Below are positions 44,068-54,914 of a stretch of DNA of 64,000 bases, in pieces; position 1 is the first letter of the stretch, and each line of letters starts with the position of its first letter. Origin of the DNA: Ariolimax columbianus (Eukaryota > Mollusca > Gastropoda > Stylommatophora > Arionidae); NCBI GenBank assembly GCA_036924085.1, contig JAVGWX010000004.1:14535454-14599453 (forward strand), read 5' to 3'. Under the pieces are notes generated by a model that searched no databases, was not told the origin of the DNA, and worked only from the letters and a program-made list of their open reading frames with translations. Position numbers and translations under genes: made by a program.

Positions 44068-45486
44068 TTTTTTTTAAGTTGGAGGGCTTAAAAGTGGATA
44101 AATGTCCAGGTCAAGATGGTATTCATCCAAAATTGCTGTTTGAAATTAGAGACCAACTAGCAAAACCATTGGCTATGTTATGTTCTCAATCACTTGCAAA
44201 AGGGATTGTTCCACGGGATTGGAATGATGCAAGAGTGATCCCCTTATTCAAACAGGGCAACAAATCAGATCCAGCAAATTATAGACCGGTGAGTTAAGCA
44301 TAGTCTGTAAATTGTTAGATTCTTCTTCTTCTTCTTCTTCGTACGCTGTCAGACGTCAACTTGTATTTGTTCAAAGAAAGCAGCTGTCAGCTGCTTGAGT
44401 ATTTTCCAGTTTCCACTGACAGTGTTATTTTTCTACCATTTATTGGGCTCAGGAATACCCCTGCGGTGGGCATAAATAAGGAGTACTCTGAGTGGTGTGA
44501 AGTGAAAAGTGGGGTGCACCAGGGCTCAATTTTGGGTCCAATTTTGTTTTTTATATATATAAACGATTTGGGCATTGATATTGGATCCATGATTGCAAAA
44601 TTTGCCGATGACACAAAACTATGTAGTAGTTTCTCATCTAAATCAGAAGTGGATATATTGAGGTCGGATTTAGATAAAATTCAATAATGGTCTGTAAGCT
44701 GGCAAATGGAGTTTAATGTAGATAAATGTACAGTCATCCACATGGGTAGACCCAATATGGAACATAATTACAGAATGGGAGAGAATAATATTAGAAAGAT
44801 TGATTACGAAAGGGACCTAGGGATTATAATAGATCATACAGGTAAGGTGAGTGAGCAAGTTCAGGTAGCAGTGAAAAAGGCAAATGCAATGTTAGGTATG
44901 ATAAAATGCAATGTTAGGTATGATAAAAAGAAATATTAAACATGAGAGCAAGGAAGTGATAGTCAAACTGTATAAAGCATTAGTTAGACATAGATTGGAG
45001 TACTGTGTACAGGTGTGAAGTTCTTAGCATAGAGGGTATATAAACATGCTGGAAAGAATACAAAAAAGAGCGACAAAGGTGATAGTGGTATTCCAGAATT
45101 ACAGTTATGAGGAAAGAGAAAATCAGGCATACAGTGTCTAGAAAAGAGAAGAATTCGAGATGACTTAATAAAATTTATAAGATGATCAGAGAAACAGATA
45201 AATTAGACTAAAACAAGTTTTTCAAAATACGATCACCTACAAAGACAAGAGGACATAGCTACAAATTAACTAAAGAGAGGTTTAGATTAGATATTATAAA
45301 ATATTTTTTTAGTCAGAGAGTGGTGAATGCTTGGAATGCATTGCCACAGTAGGTAGTGGAGGCAGGGGCAAATAATGCATTTAAGAATAAATTAGATGCT
45401 CGTAGCTGTTAGAAAAAGGTAATGTAAATGAAACTGGTTGTATACAGACTCTGCAGAGTCTTCTAAACCAGTATAAAGTTAAGTTA
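44068..45486 (+). mobile_element. CR1/Jockey-like LINE (family 1), disrupted copy
   Basis: The RT opens with LEGLKVDKCPGQDGIHPKLL and runs to NYRPVS. It is then replaced at 44316-44458 by an AAG-tailed element in the opposite direction, with loss of the segment bearing the first catalytic motif. It resumes at VGINKEYSEWCEVKSGV and keeps FADDTKLCSS, the thumb and the 3' end. A 22 bp tandem duplication (TGCAATGTTAGGTATGATAA twice) sits near 44888-44930. The tail is GTTAAGTTAG. Confidence 0.92.
44316..44458 (-). mobile_element. AAG-tailed repeat inserted in a LINE
   Basis: On the minus strand it ends GACGTCTGACAGCGTAC plus an AAG run, the same 3' end as at 21920-22005. Its 5' border within the LINE is unclear. 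Confidence 0.7.
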
Positions 45487-45589
45487 GTATGTGTGTCTGT
45501 GTGTGTGTGTAAATGGTTATAAACCGTAAGAAAAATGTGTCTCTTGTATCCTCCCTTACCTCCCTTTAAACAAAAGACTGTACTTGTTG

Positions 45590-45865
45590 TTGCTTAGATG
45601 TTTGCCTCACTAGTTTCTACTGGCCGAGGCGCGCCATTTTCCACCCCAGACCTTAGACCTTTGGGCGATATCAGAACGCATAAACCAGTGCTTGGATGAA
45701 TGTGTGCGTCTGTATATACATATGCTAGGTTTGTGCGCCCTCAGAAGCTTGCCCAACCAAAGTGCAATGGAAGGGCTTTACCACGAGGGCGTGTGTGAAA
45801 GTTGTGCAAGAGTGTGACTGTAGGACAGAGTCAAATTAAACAGAGTGAGGTGAGAGGAGAGAGAA
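45590..45865 (+). repeat. Dispersed repeat E, copy 1
   Basis: The block begins GATGTTTGCCTCACTAGTTT and contains CAGTGCTTGGATG and GTGTGAAAGTTGTGCA. It recurs at 55829-56085 with scattered changes. It is richer in G and C than its flanks and has no coding frame. It could be a solo LTR or SINE-like element. Confidence 0.75.
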
Positions 45866-46194
45866 GAGTTGCCCCCAGGGTGAAACCTCCTTTCCCTTCC
45901 TGATCGTACACTGTTTCAACGTTTGTTTTATGTAAATATATGTGCAGTGAAATTAAATTGTCTCTCTCTCTGATATCAGCAATTATTTTTCTTTGCAAAC
46001 TAAGTTTCTTTTAAGGCGCTTTCATTATATTTAGAACTGTCTACGAGAATCTTACTAACTCCTAATAAAATTAACATGAATGTTTTAGAGTGATCATGTC
46101 GGACAATGATATTAAAGGTTTGTTGTTAACTCGAAAATTATGTCCCTTTATTCATTTTAGATACTTTCGGGATAGTCTATTAAAAGTAACTACA

Positions 46195-47395
46195 CTACAT
46201 GTCCCCATCCTTTCACTACACCAACTTGCCCCCATCCTTTCACTACACTACATGTCCCCATCCTTTCACTACACTACATGCCCCCATCCTTTCACTACAC
46301 TACATGCCCCCATCCTTTCACTACACTACATGCCCCCATCCTTTCACTACACAACATGCCCCCATCCTTTCACTACACCAACTTGCCCCCATCCTTTCAC
46401 TACACCAACTTGCCCCCATCCTTTCACTACACCAACTTGCCCCCATCCTTTCACTACACTACATGCCCCCATCCTTTCACTACACTACATGCCCCCATCC
46501 TTTCACTACACTACATGCCCCCATCCTTTCACTACACCAACTTGCCCCCATCCTTTCACTACACTACATGCCCCCATCCTTTCACTACACTACATGCCCC
46601 CATCCTTTCACTACACTACATGCCCCCATCCTTTCACTACACTACATGCCCCCATCCTTTCACTACACCAACTTGCCCCCATCCTTTCACTACACTACAT
46701 GCCCCCATCCTTTCACTACACCAACTTGCCCCCATCCTTTCACTACACCAACATGCCCCCATCCTTTCACTACACTACATGCCCCCATCCTTTCACTACA
46801 CCAACTTGCCCCCATCCTTTCACTACACCAACATGTCCCCATCCTTTCACTACACTACATGCCCCCATCCTTTCACTACACCAACTTGCCCCCATCCTTT
46901 CACTACACTACATGCCCCCATCCTTTCACTACACCAACTTGCCCCCATCCTTTCACTACACCAACTTGCCCCCATCCTTTCACTACACTACATGCCCCCA
47001 TCCTTTCACTACACCAACTTGCCCCCATCCTTTCACTACACTACATGCCCCCATCCTTTCACTACACTACATGCCCCCATCCTTTCACTACACTACATGC
47101 CCCCATCCTTTCACTACACTACATGCCCCCATCCTTTCACTACACCAACTTGCCCCCATCCTTTCACTACACTACATGTCCCCATCCTTTCACTACACTA
47201 CATGCCCCCATCCTTTCACTACACCAACTTGCCCCCATCCTTTCACTACACTACATGCCCCCATCCTTTCACTACACTACATGCCCCCATCCTTTCACTA
47301 CACCAACTTGCCCCCATCCTTTCACTACACAACATGTCCCTATCCTTTCACTACACCAACGTTTCCCTATCATTTAACTACATCAGCTTGTCCCT
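46195..47395. repeat. Minisatellite 1: about 45 units of 26 and 27 bp
   Basis: Units of 26 bp (CTACATGCCCCCATCCTTTC plus ACTACA) and 27 bp (CCAACTTGCCCCCATCCTTT plus CACTACA) alternate in an irregular order, with rare CCAACATG and CAACATG hybrids. The C-rich strand is plus. The mix of lengths keeps all three plus frames open, giving three long nonsense reading frames (437, 392 and 376 codons). There is no gene. Confidence 0.95.
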
Positions 47396-48965
47396 TAACT
47401 TAACTTAACTTAACTTAACGTCTTTATACTGATTTAGAAGACTCTGCAGAGTCTGTATACAACCAGTTCCATTTATATCACTTTGCTCTAGAAGCTGTAC
47501 GCATCCAATTTATTATTAAATGCATTGACTGTCCCAGCCTTCACCACCTCCCCTGGCAATGCATTCCAAGCATTCACAACTCTCTGGCTAAAAAAATACT
47601 TCCTTATATCTAATCTGGACCTCTCCTTGGTCAACTTGTAGCTGTACCCTCTTGTTCTTGTAGGTGATTGTATTTTTTAAAAAGTTGTTATAGTCTAATG
47701 TATCCATTACTCTGATCATCTTATACACCTGTATTAAGTCACCACGAATTCTTCTCTCTTCTAGACACTGTAAGCCGGTTTTTAAAAATCTTTCCTCATA
47801 ACTGTAATTTTGGAATCCCACTAACAGCTTTGTCGCTCTTTTTTGTATTCTTTCCAGCATATTTATATCCCCTCTCTGATAAGGACTCCACACCTGTACA
47901 CAGTACTCCAACCTAGGTTTAATTAATGCTTTATACAGTTTGACTATCACTTCCTTGCTCCTTTGTTTAATATTTCTTTTTATCATCCCTAACATTGCAT
48001 ACTGCTACCTGAACTTGCTCCCTCACCTTACATGTATGATCTATTATAACCCCTAAGTCCCATTCTTTATCTATCTTTCTAATATTGTTCTCTCCCATTC
48101 TGTAATTATGTTCCATATTGGATCTACCCATGTGGATGACTGTACATTTATCTACATTAAACTCCATTTGCCAGATTACAGACCATTCTCGAATTTTATC
48201 TAAATCCGACCTCAATAAATCCACTTCTGCTTTAGACGAGATACTACTGCATAGTTTTGTGTCATCAGCAAATTTTGCAATAATGGATCCCATACCTATG
48301 TCCAAATCATTTATATATATCAAGAATAAAATTGGTCCCAAAACCGAGACCTGTGGCACTCCACTTTTCGCTTCACGCCACTCAGAGTACTCCTTATTTA
48401 TTCCCACCCTTTGCCTTCTTCCCGTTAACCAATTTTCAATCCATTTGGCAAATTCCCCACCTATTCCATGTGATTTTAACTTTCGAAATAATCTTTGATG
48501 AGGTACTCTATCAAAGGCCTTTGCAAAATCCATATAAATAACGTCCACTGGCTCCCCTTTATCTATGATTTTAGTAACCTCCTCCATGAATTCTAATAGA
48601 TTTGTTAAGCATGATCTCCCTCTGGTAAACCCATGCTGACTATTTCTAATTAGATTAAATTTGTCTAAATGCATTACAATGTTTTCTTTGATTATTGACT
48701 CTAACAATTTACAGGCTATGCTCGTTAAGCTCACCAGTCTATAATTTGCTGGATCTGATTTTTTGCCTTTTTTGAATAAGGGGATCACTCCCGCATATTT
48801 CCAATCCCGTGGAACAATCCCTTTTGTAAGTGATTGAGAACATAATATAGCCAATGGTTTTGCTAGTTGGTCTCTAATTTCATACAGCAATTTTGGATGA
48901 ATACCATCTTGACCTGGACATTTATCCACTTTCAACCCCTCCAATTTTTTTACAACCTTAACTAC
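47396..48965 (-). mobile_element. CR1/Jockey-like LINE (family 1), best-preserved copy
   Basis: The RT domain is nearly whole in a 325-codon frame (48944-47967). It has NYRLVSLTSIACKLLESI, QHGFTRGRSCLTNLLEFMEE, catalytic motif DVIYMDFAKAFDRVP (D139 of the frame), SGVPQVSVLGPILFLIYIND and FADDTK (D227, D228). PQVS has valine where PQGS is usual. A deletion of about 13 bp near 48000 shifts into the thumb frame (47995-47588). The endonuclease is absent. The 3' tail, TTAAC repeats on the plus strand, meets minisatellite 1 directly. Confidence 0.94.
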
Positions 48966-48969
48966 TCCA

Positions 48970-49335
48970 ACTGCCCCTACCCCATAAATACATAAACGTG
49001 TCCCTAAATCCTAACTGCACCACCCTTATCCCACCCCGTAATCCCTTACTTGCTTCTATCCCCTTTTGGCATGAATGGTGAATGTACCAACATAGAATAC
49101 TGGTCCCCAGTGCTTCAGTAAATGTGTTGTGTACTGGAAGCTTTGCTGCATGCTGGCGTGTGTGCGCGGGTTAATCAAGCTGGCTCCAAACAACTACTCG
49201 TATCTGATCTCCTGTTTTAATTAATGTGATGTTATCTTGCCCCGGAGCAAAGTCAACAGTTGTGACAGTACACGGTACAGCGGAGAGAGGTTCAAAGTGT
49301 CTACAGTGCCACACTAAACTAAAACAATTCAGGGA
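48970..49335. other. Spacer between LINE and minisatellite 2
   Basis: The spacer is moderately GC-rich near 49130-49260. No frame or repeat is identified. Confidence 0.4.
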
Positions 49336-49389
49336 ACTGTTGTCCGTTAGTTCTCAATTCTCAATCCTGCAATCACACAACCAATAAAC

Positions 49390-50115
49390 AGACGACACCT
49401 TCTCAATCACACAACAATACAAGACGACAAATTCTCAAACCCACAACAATCGATCCATTAAAAAGACGACAAATTCTCAATCACACAACAAAACAATCAT
49501 TAAACAGATGACAAATTCTCAATCACACAACAAAACAATCATTAAATAGATGACAAATTCTCAATCACATAACAAAACAATCATTAAACAGATGACAAAT
49601 TCTCAATCACACAACAAAACAATCATTAAACAGATGACAAATTCTCAATCACACAACAAAACAATCATTAAACAGATGACAAATTCTCAATCACACAACA
49701 AAATCATTAAACAGATGACAAATTCTCAATCACACAACAAAACAATCATTAAACAGATGACAAATTCTCAATCACACAACAAAACAATCATTAAATAGAT
49801 GACAAATTCTCAATCACATAACAAAACAATCATTAAACAGATGACAAATTCTCAATCACACAACAAAACAATCATTAAACAGATGACAAATTCTCAATCA
49901 CACAACAAAACAATCATTAAACAGATGACAAATTCTCAATCACACAACAAAATCATTAAACAGATGACAAATTCTCAATCACACAACAAAACAATCATTA
50001 AACAGATGACAAATTCTCAATCCCACAACAAAACAATCATTAAACAGACGACAAATTCTCAATCACACAACAAAACAATCTGAAAATGGACGACACATTC
50101 TCAATCATACAAACC
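49390..50115. repeat. Minisatellite 2: 42 bp units with a 249 bp higher-order repeat
   Basis: The unit is about 42 bp (GACAAATTCTCAATCACACA plus an ACAAAACAATCATTAAACAGAT part). A shortened 39 bp variant and a CATAAC variant mark position in the array. The blocks 49550-49798 and 49799-50047 are each 249 bp, with the same order of variants (five 42 bp units and one of 39 bp) and the same TAG change at their ends. This shows a recent duplication of a six-unit block. The repeating frame MTNSQSHNKTIIKQ is not a gene. Confidence 0.93.
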
Positions 50116-50548
50116 CACAATCATCTTACTATTAATAACGCAATAGGACAACGATTGAATGTACAAATATTTGTTTAACTAGATAACAATTTACAACAAA
50201 CAACAGAAAAGAAAGCTGAGTGACAGGCACTCCAGAATCGAGCCTCGATGTGACGAGAGCTCCTCGATACAAGAAAGAGAAAAAGAGAGTACATTCGGGA
50301 TTCGCTCAGGAAAAAAACACACACAAAAACATACAAAACAAAAAAACATATTACGATTTTCTCCAAACTAACTTTTGAAATTACGGAATATAGATCTAAT
50401 TCGATCCTTAAATATGTGTATACTGTTATTGTTAATGGTGCAATCATTATCATCAAACATAGACCATATAATGGCCTTGCTAATTTCTTCACCTACGACA
50501 CAGCAATTCATAACCATACAACTATCCTATCACTAATGACGGGGAACT

Positions 50549-50915
50549 GAGACGCTAGTCCAGTCAGGTACAACATATTGACCAGGACGTCGCGTCAGGA
50601 TCAGGCACAATACACTGACCAAAACCACAATCTCTCTTTTATGTAGCGTTCCTTAGAAACAGGCTATTTTCAAGGCAGACTGGCAGACGAGATGTGGATC
50701 GATGTGATCCCCGTAGTAGTGAGTGCCACGCAGGTGAAGCCAAGCATAGCAGAATTGCCTGGAGGACCGCGGTTCGCCTTCATCAGCACGCTCGGGATGT
50801 GAGGAAAGCTACTACAACCCGCTAATTAACGTCATTTTCAGAGTGACCAAAAGAGTCAACTTACTCATTATGGGCATTCAACAACAACAACAACAACAAT
50901 ACAACAACAACAATC
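50549..50915 (+). repeat. Dispersed repeat D, copy 2 with CAA tail
   Basis: The copy begins with CTAGTCCAGTCAGGTACAAC and ends in CAACAACAAC runs at 50880-50915, which suggests a retroposon tail. It matches 40975-41300 in inverse form and 57362-57605 in the same direction. It has no coding frame and no clear polymerase III boxes that I can point to. Confidence 0.8.
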
Positions 50916-50929
50916 ACTAATGCCACTAT

Positions 50930-51764
50930 AAAATGTCAATTGCACAACCATACTTACCACTAAAAACCATGATCAACGTAAGCAGAAGGGAAAGATCCGG
51001 TTTAACGAATCCTGCTAATTCTCTCATGATGAAGCCAGAAGTGAGATACAAATCGTGTAATGCCTATCTCAGACGCTTGACAACAGCAAGCATTCACAGA
51101 TTACAAATAGTCATTGCGTGTGAAAAGGAAACAAAGTACGCTGTTAACTTCTTCTTCCTCTTCTTCGCGTTCGGTTTCGTATGCTCGTTTTATGCCACCG
51201 CTGTTAACAAATGTTGTGTCAGAAAAGTTAACACAAGATGACCTTTGTCATGTACACTCCTTTATTACAAATACAATTTCAATCGGTTTCTTTTCTAACG
51301 GTGGTGAAATAAACACATAACAAACTAGCATGCACACTTCGTGATGACTGTATGGACAACCGCTTTTATTCCTCGGCGCTGTAAATCCCCTTTTCCCTCA
51401 AACAGAGAGGTGCTTTATTTTTAAAAAAAATGTTTATAACGTTTTTATTGACCAACTTGGGTGCGCATTTATATCGTTAATAAATTGTGGATATTCGTTT
51501 GATGACAAAATTCGCACAATTCATGTTCCGATCCAAAGTGAGAGTAAAATTGCAATTATATTTTTCAGAATCAAATGGCTAATTTAAAAATATACATGAG
51601 CACTCCCATCATCCTGTACAGTAATGTGTTCGCTTCCTGTGACCATACTGCAGCCACACCGGAAATCGCATTCTTGCAAAATGGTGGGCTAAATTGCGTG
51701 TATCTCCTGCACGCTTGCAGAAGTGGTTTCTGTTGGAAACAGTACAACTACCATCTTAGTTAGC
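50930..51764. other. No recognised gene; AAG-tailed repeat end near 51150
   Basis: A CTTCTTCCTCTTCTTCGCG stretch followed by TTCGGTTTCGTATGCTCG at 51148-51187 is the inverse 3' end of a dispersed element also seen at 58352-58385. The rest shows nothing identifiable. Confidence 0.5.
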
Positions 51765-51895
51765 GCCTGAGTAGTTGAGTTGCTGAGCATTTACTTTGCG
51801 CAGTCGCCAGGGCTATAAATGGGTACCTAGTCTACTGCTAGGGTAAGACAGGTGTCAAGGAAGGGAACATTATTTTTAATAAACAGAAGAAGCCT
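51765..51895 (+). mobile_element. Possible SINE fragment
   Basis: The stretch GGCTATAAATGGGTACCTAG and the following TCTACTGCTAGGGTAAGACA resemble the middle of widespread animal SINEs. It ends near an A-rich AATAAACAGAAGAAG. No A or B box was found, so this is tentative. Confidence 0.4.
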
Positions 51896-52194
51896 AGCCC
51901 AATCCAGTTCCAATATCATCTCCGAAAGCGGTCCCTGATATGAGACTTACCTTCCCCAGCCGCTCCATTTGTTGAAACAGGTCCAAGATTGCATTTGGCT
52001 TCCCTAACCAGTCCGAGTGGTTTCCGGGTTAACAGAACAGCACCACTGTTTTCTTTCCTGCATGTAGTAAGATGAAACTAAAGGATGTCCATATGGTTGA
52101 CATCCTCACCATGTACAAACCTTTGCTAAAAAACCGCACAGCAAATGAATTGAATCAGGCCAGTTCAGTTCAAGTGAAATCTGGGATCGAAGGT

Positions 52195-53535
52195 CGGCTG
52201 CAATGGATCTCCTGTGTACTCTCTCTTGTCTCAATGGATCTCCAGTGTACCCTATCTCTTGTCTCAATGGATCTCCAGTGTACACTATCTCTTGTCTCAA
52301 TGGATCACCGGTGTACTCTATCTCTTGCCTCAATGGATCTCCTGTGTACTCTCTCTTGTCTCAATGGATCTCCAGTGTACTCTATCTCTTGTCTCAATGG
52401 ATCTCCAGTGTACTATATCTCTTGTCTCAATGGATCTCCAGTGTACTCTATCTCTTGTCTCAATGGATCTTCAGTGTACTCTATCTCTTGTCTCAATGGA
52501 TCTCAAGTGTACTATATCTCTTGTCTCAATGGATCTCCAGTGTACTCTATCTCTTGTCTCAATGGATCTCCAGTGTACGCTATCTCTTGTATCAATGGAT
52601 CTCCGGTGTCCTCTATCTCTTGTCGCAATGGATCTCCAGTGTACTCTATCTCTTGTCTCAATGGATCTCCAGTGTACTCTATCTCTTGTCTCAATGGATC
52701 TCCAGTGTACTCTAACTCTTGTCTCAATGGATCTCCAGTGTACTCTATCTCTTGTCTCAATGGATCTCAAGTGTACTCTATATCTTGTCTCAATGGATCT
52801 CCAGTGTACGCTATCTCTTGTCTCAATGGATCTCAAGTGTACTATATCTCTTGTCTCAATGGATCTCCATTGTACGCTATCTCTTGTCTCAATGGATCCC
52901 CAGTGTACTCTATCTCTTGTCTCAATTGATCTCCAGTGTACACTATCTCTTGTCTCAATGGATTACCAGTGTACTCTATCTCTTGCCTCAATGGATCTCC
53001 GGTGTACTCTCTCTTGTCTCAATGGATCTCCAGTGTACTCTATCTCTTGTCTCAATGGATCTCCAGTGTACTCTATCTCTTGTCTCAATGGATCTCCAGT
53101 GTACTATATCTCTTGTCTCAATGGATCTCCAGTGTACTCTATCTCTTGTCTCAATGGATCTCCAGTGTACGCTATCTCTTGTATCAATGGATCTCCGGTG
53201 TCCTCTATCTCTTGTCGCAATGGATCTCCAGTGTACTCTATCTCTTGTCTCAATGGATCTCCAGTGTATTCTATCTCTTGTCTCAATGGATCTCCAGTGT
53301 ACTCTATCTCTTGTCTCAATGGATCTCCAGTGTACTCTATCTCTTGTCTCAATGGATCTCCAGTGTACTCTATCTCTTGTCTCAATGGATCTCCAGTGTA
53401 CTCTATCTCTTGTCTCAATGGATCTCAAGTGTACTCTATCTCTTGTCTCAATGGATCTCCAGTGTACTATATCTCTTGTCTCAATGGATCTCTATTGTAC
53501 GCTATCTCTTGTCTCAATGGATCTCCAGTTTTCTC
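52195..53535. repeat. Minisatellite 3: 33 bp units with long-range duplication
   Basis: About 40 units of TCTCAATGGATCTCCAGTGT plus ACTCTATCTCTTG. As 33 is a multiple of three, frames on both strands stay open (for example SCLNGSPVYSI repeated, or RSIETRDRVHW on the minus strand). Rare units, such as one with ATCAATGG ... GTGTCCTC followed by TCGCAATGG, occur twice, at about 52591 and 53183. A unit short by two bases with GCCTCAATGG also occurs twice, at about 52327 and 52985. So the array was doubled as a block of about 18-20 units. Confidence 0.94.
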
Positions 53536-53749
53536 TTGCTATATTGGTACAATTCGACAGGCTTTCCCCAGTCCATCTCCTGGTGTTATCCACCCACATA
53601 ACGTTTTCTGCCTTTTGAACGACTGTCCTCCACCGTACTCTCTAGTATGTCTTCAACAAGGAGGTACGTCTTGCGGACGCCAAATGCAGTGTTGGATCTA
53701 TGCTTCAATAAATGGAGCGATGTAGGAGGTTAACCTGGTTTCAGAAAAA

Positions 53750-54280
53750 CGCGATTGCATTCATTTGCAGTGGGCTTTACAGCAATGGGTTGTTGTTGTT
53801 TTTACATAGAAAGGCTGCCAACCCCATGCACAGTCTTCTTTAATCGCATGCAAGGAAGGAAACAGCGGTACTATTATGTGTGCTCCGAGTAACGACTCGG
53901 GTGTGTTATTAGGCTACTTGTATACATGTTTACTACCTGCGCCGCAGTAAGCCCTGTTCTATATACACACATATATTGTGTATGGATTCACGCGAGCTTC
54001 TGTCAAATTAACAACCACGAATAGTGCTCACCAAAATAACAAATAATACAATTATTTAAATTACTGCTGGTGTAATCATTGTTTTCAACAATATAAAAAT
54101 TAACAAAATTATTCTGTCCAATGACCAATTCGTGCTTAATTATGAAACAAGAGTGTACGTCAAAGTTATGTGCTTGTTAATTTATTTTTTTTTAACGCTG
54201 AACTCATGATCGGATCCTACATTGTCATACACACTGCATGAATGTTTAGCTAGGCCAGTTGAATACGTGGGACATCATGT
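53750..54280. other. Spacer, nothing recognised
   Basis: AT-rich sequence between two minisatellites. No coding or repeat feature found. Confidence 0.45.
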
Positions 54281-54284
54281 TCTC

Positions 54285-54910
54285 TTCGCGTCTAGTCCAG
54301 CCAGGTGAGCATGTTAGCCATCAGGCTCTTTTCATGTCTAGTCCAGCCAGGTGAGTATGTTCGACACCAGACCCTTTTCGTGTCTAGTCCAACCAGTTGA
54401 GTATGTTCGGCACCAGACTCTTTTCATGTCTAGTCGGCCAGGTGAGTATATTAGACATCAGGCTCTTGTCATGTCTAATCCAGCCAGGTGAGTATGTTAG
54501 ATATCAGGCTCTTGTCATGTCTAGTCCGGCCAGGTGAGTATGTTCGACACCATACTCTTTTCATGTCTAGTCCGGCCAGGTGAGTATGTTCGACATCAGA
54601 CTCTTTTCATGTCTAGTCCGGCCAGGTGAGTATGTTCGACACCATCCTCTTTTCATGTCTAGTATAGCCAGGTGAGTATGTTCGACACCATACTCTTTTC
54701 GTGTCTAGTCCGGCCAGTTGAGTATGTTCGACACCATCATCTTTTCGTGTCTAGTCCAGCCAGGTGAGTATATTCGATACCATACTCTATTCATGTCTAG
54801 TCCAGCCAGGTGAGATATCAGGCTCTTTTCATGTCTAGTCCAACCAGGTGAGTATGTTAGATATCTTGTCATGTCTAGTCCGGCCAGGTGGAGTATGTTA
54901 GACATCAGGC
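54285..54910. repeat. Minisatellite 4: 46 bp units carrying splice-donor-like sites
   Basis: About 14 units run CATGTCTAGTCCGGCCAGGT, then GAGTATGTTCGACACCATAC, then TCTTTT. Nine units contain CCAGGTGAGT, a near-perfect 5' splice-site sequence on the plus strand. Units differ by point changes and small deletions near 54800-54900. Part of the unit (CTAGTCCAGCCAGGT) is like the first bases of dispersed repeat D. Confidence 0.9.
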
Positions 54911-54914
54911 TCCT

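Noticed and set aside
46090..47408. Three overlapping long plus-strand open frames (376-437 codons)
   Set aside because: They are translations of minisatellite 1 in three frames; the 26/27 bp units simply lack stop codons.
49550..50083. Repetitive proteins with a 14-residue repeat
   Set aside because: They are a translation of the 42 bp minisatellite. The frame is cut by TAG where the higher-order block repeats and has no promoter or splice context.
50175..50492. 105-codon minus-strand frame with hydrophobic stretches
   Set aside because: No family likeness, no signal or splice context that I can support, and low-complexity surroundings.
49390..53535. CRISPR-like arrays
   Set aside because: The units are contiguous tandem repeats without unique spacers, and the genome is eukaryotic.
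52072..53725. Long open frames on both strands with an 11-residue repeat
   Set aside because: The 33 bp array is open in most frames on both strands, so the frames give no evidence for a gene.
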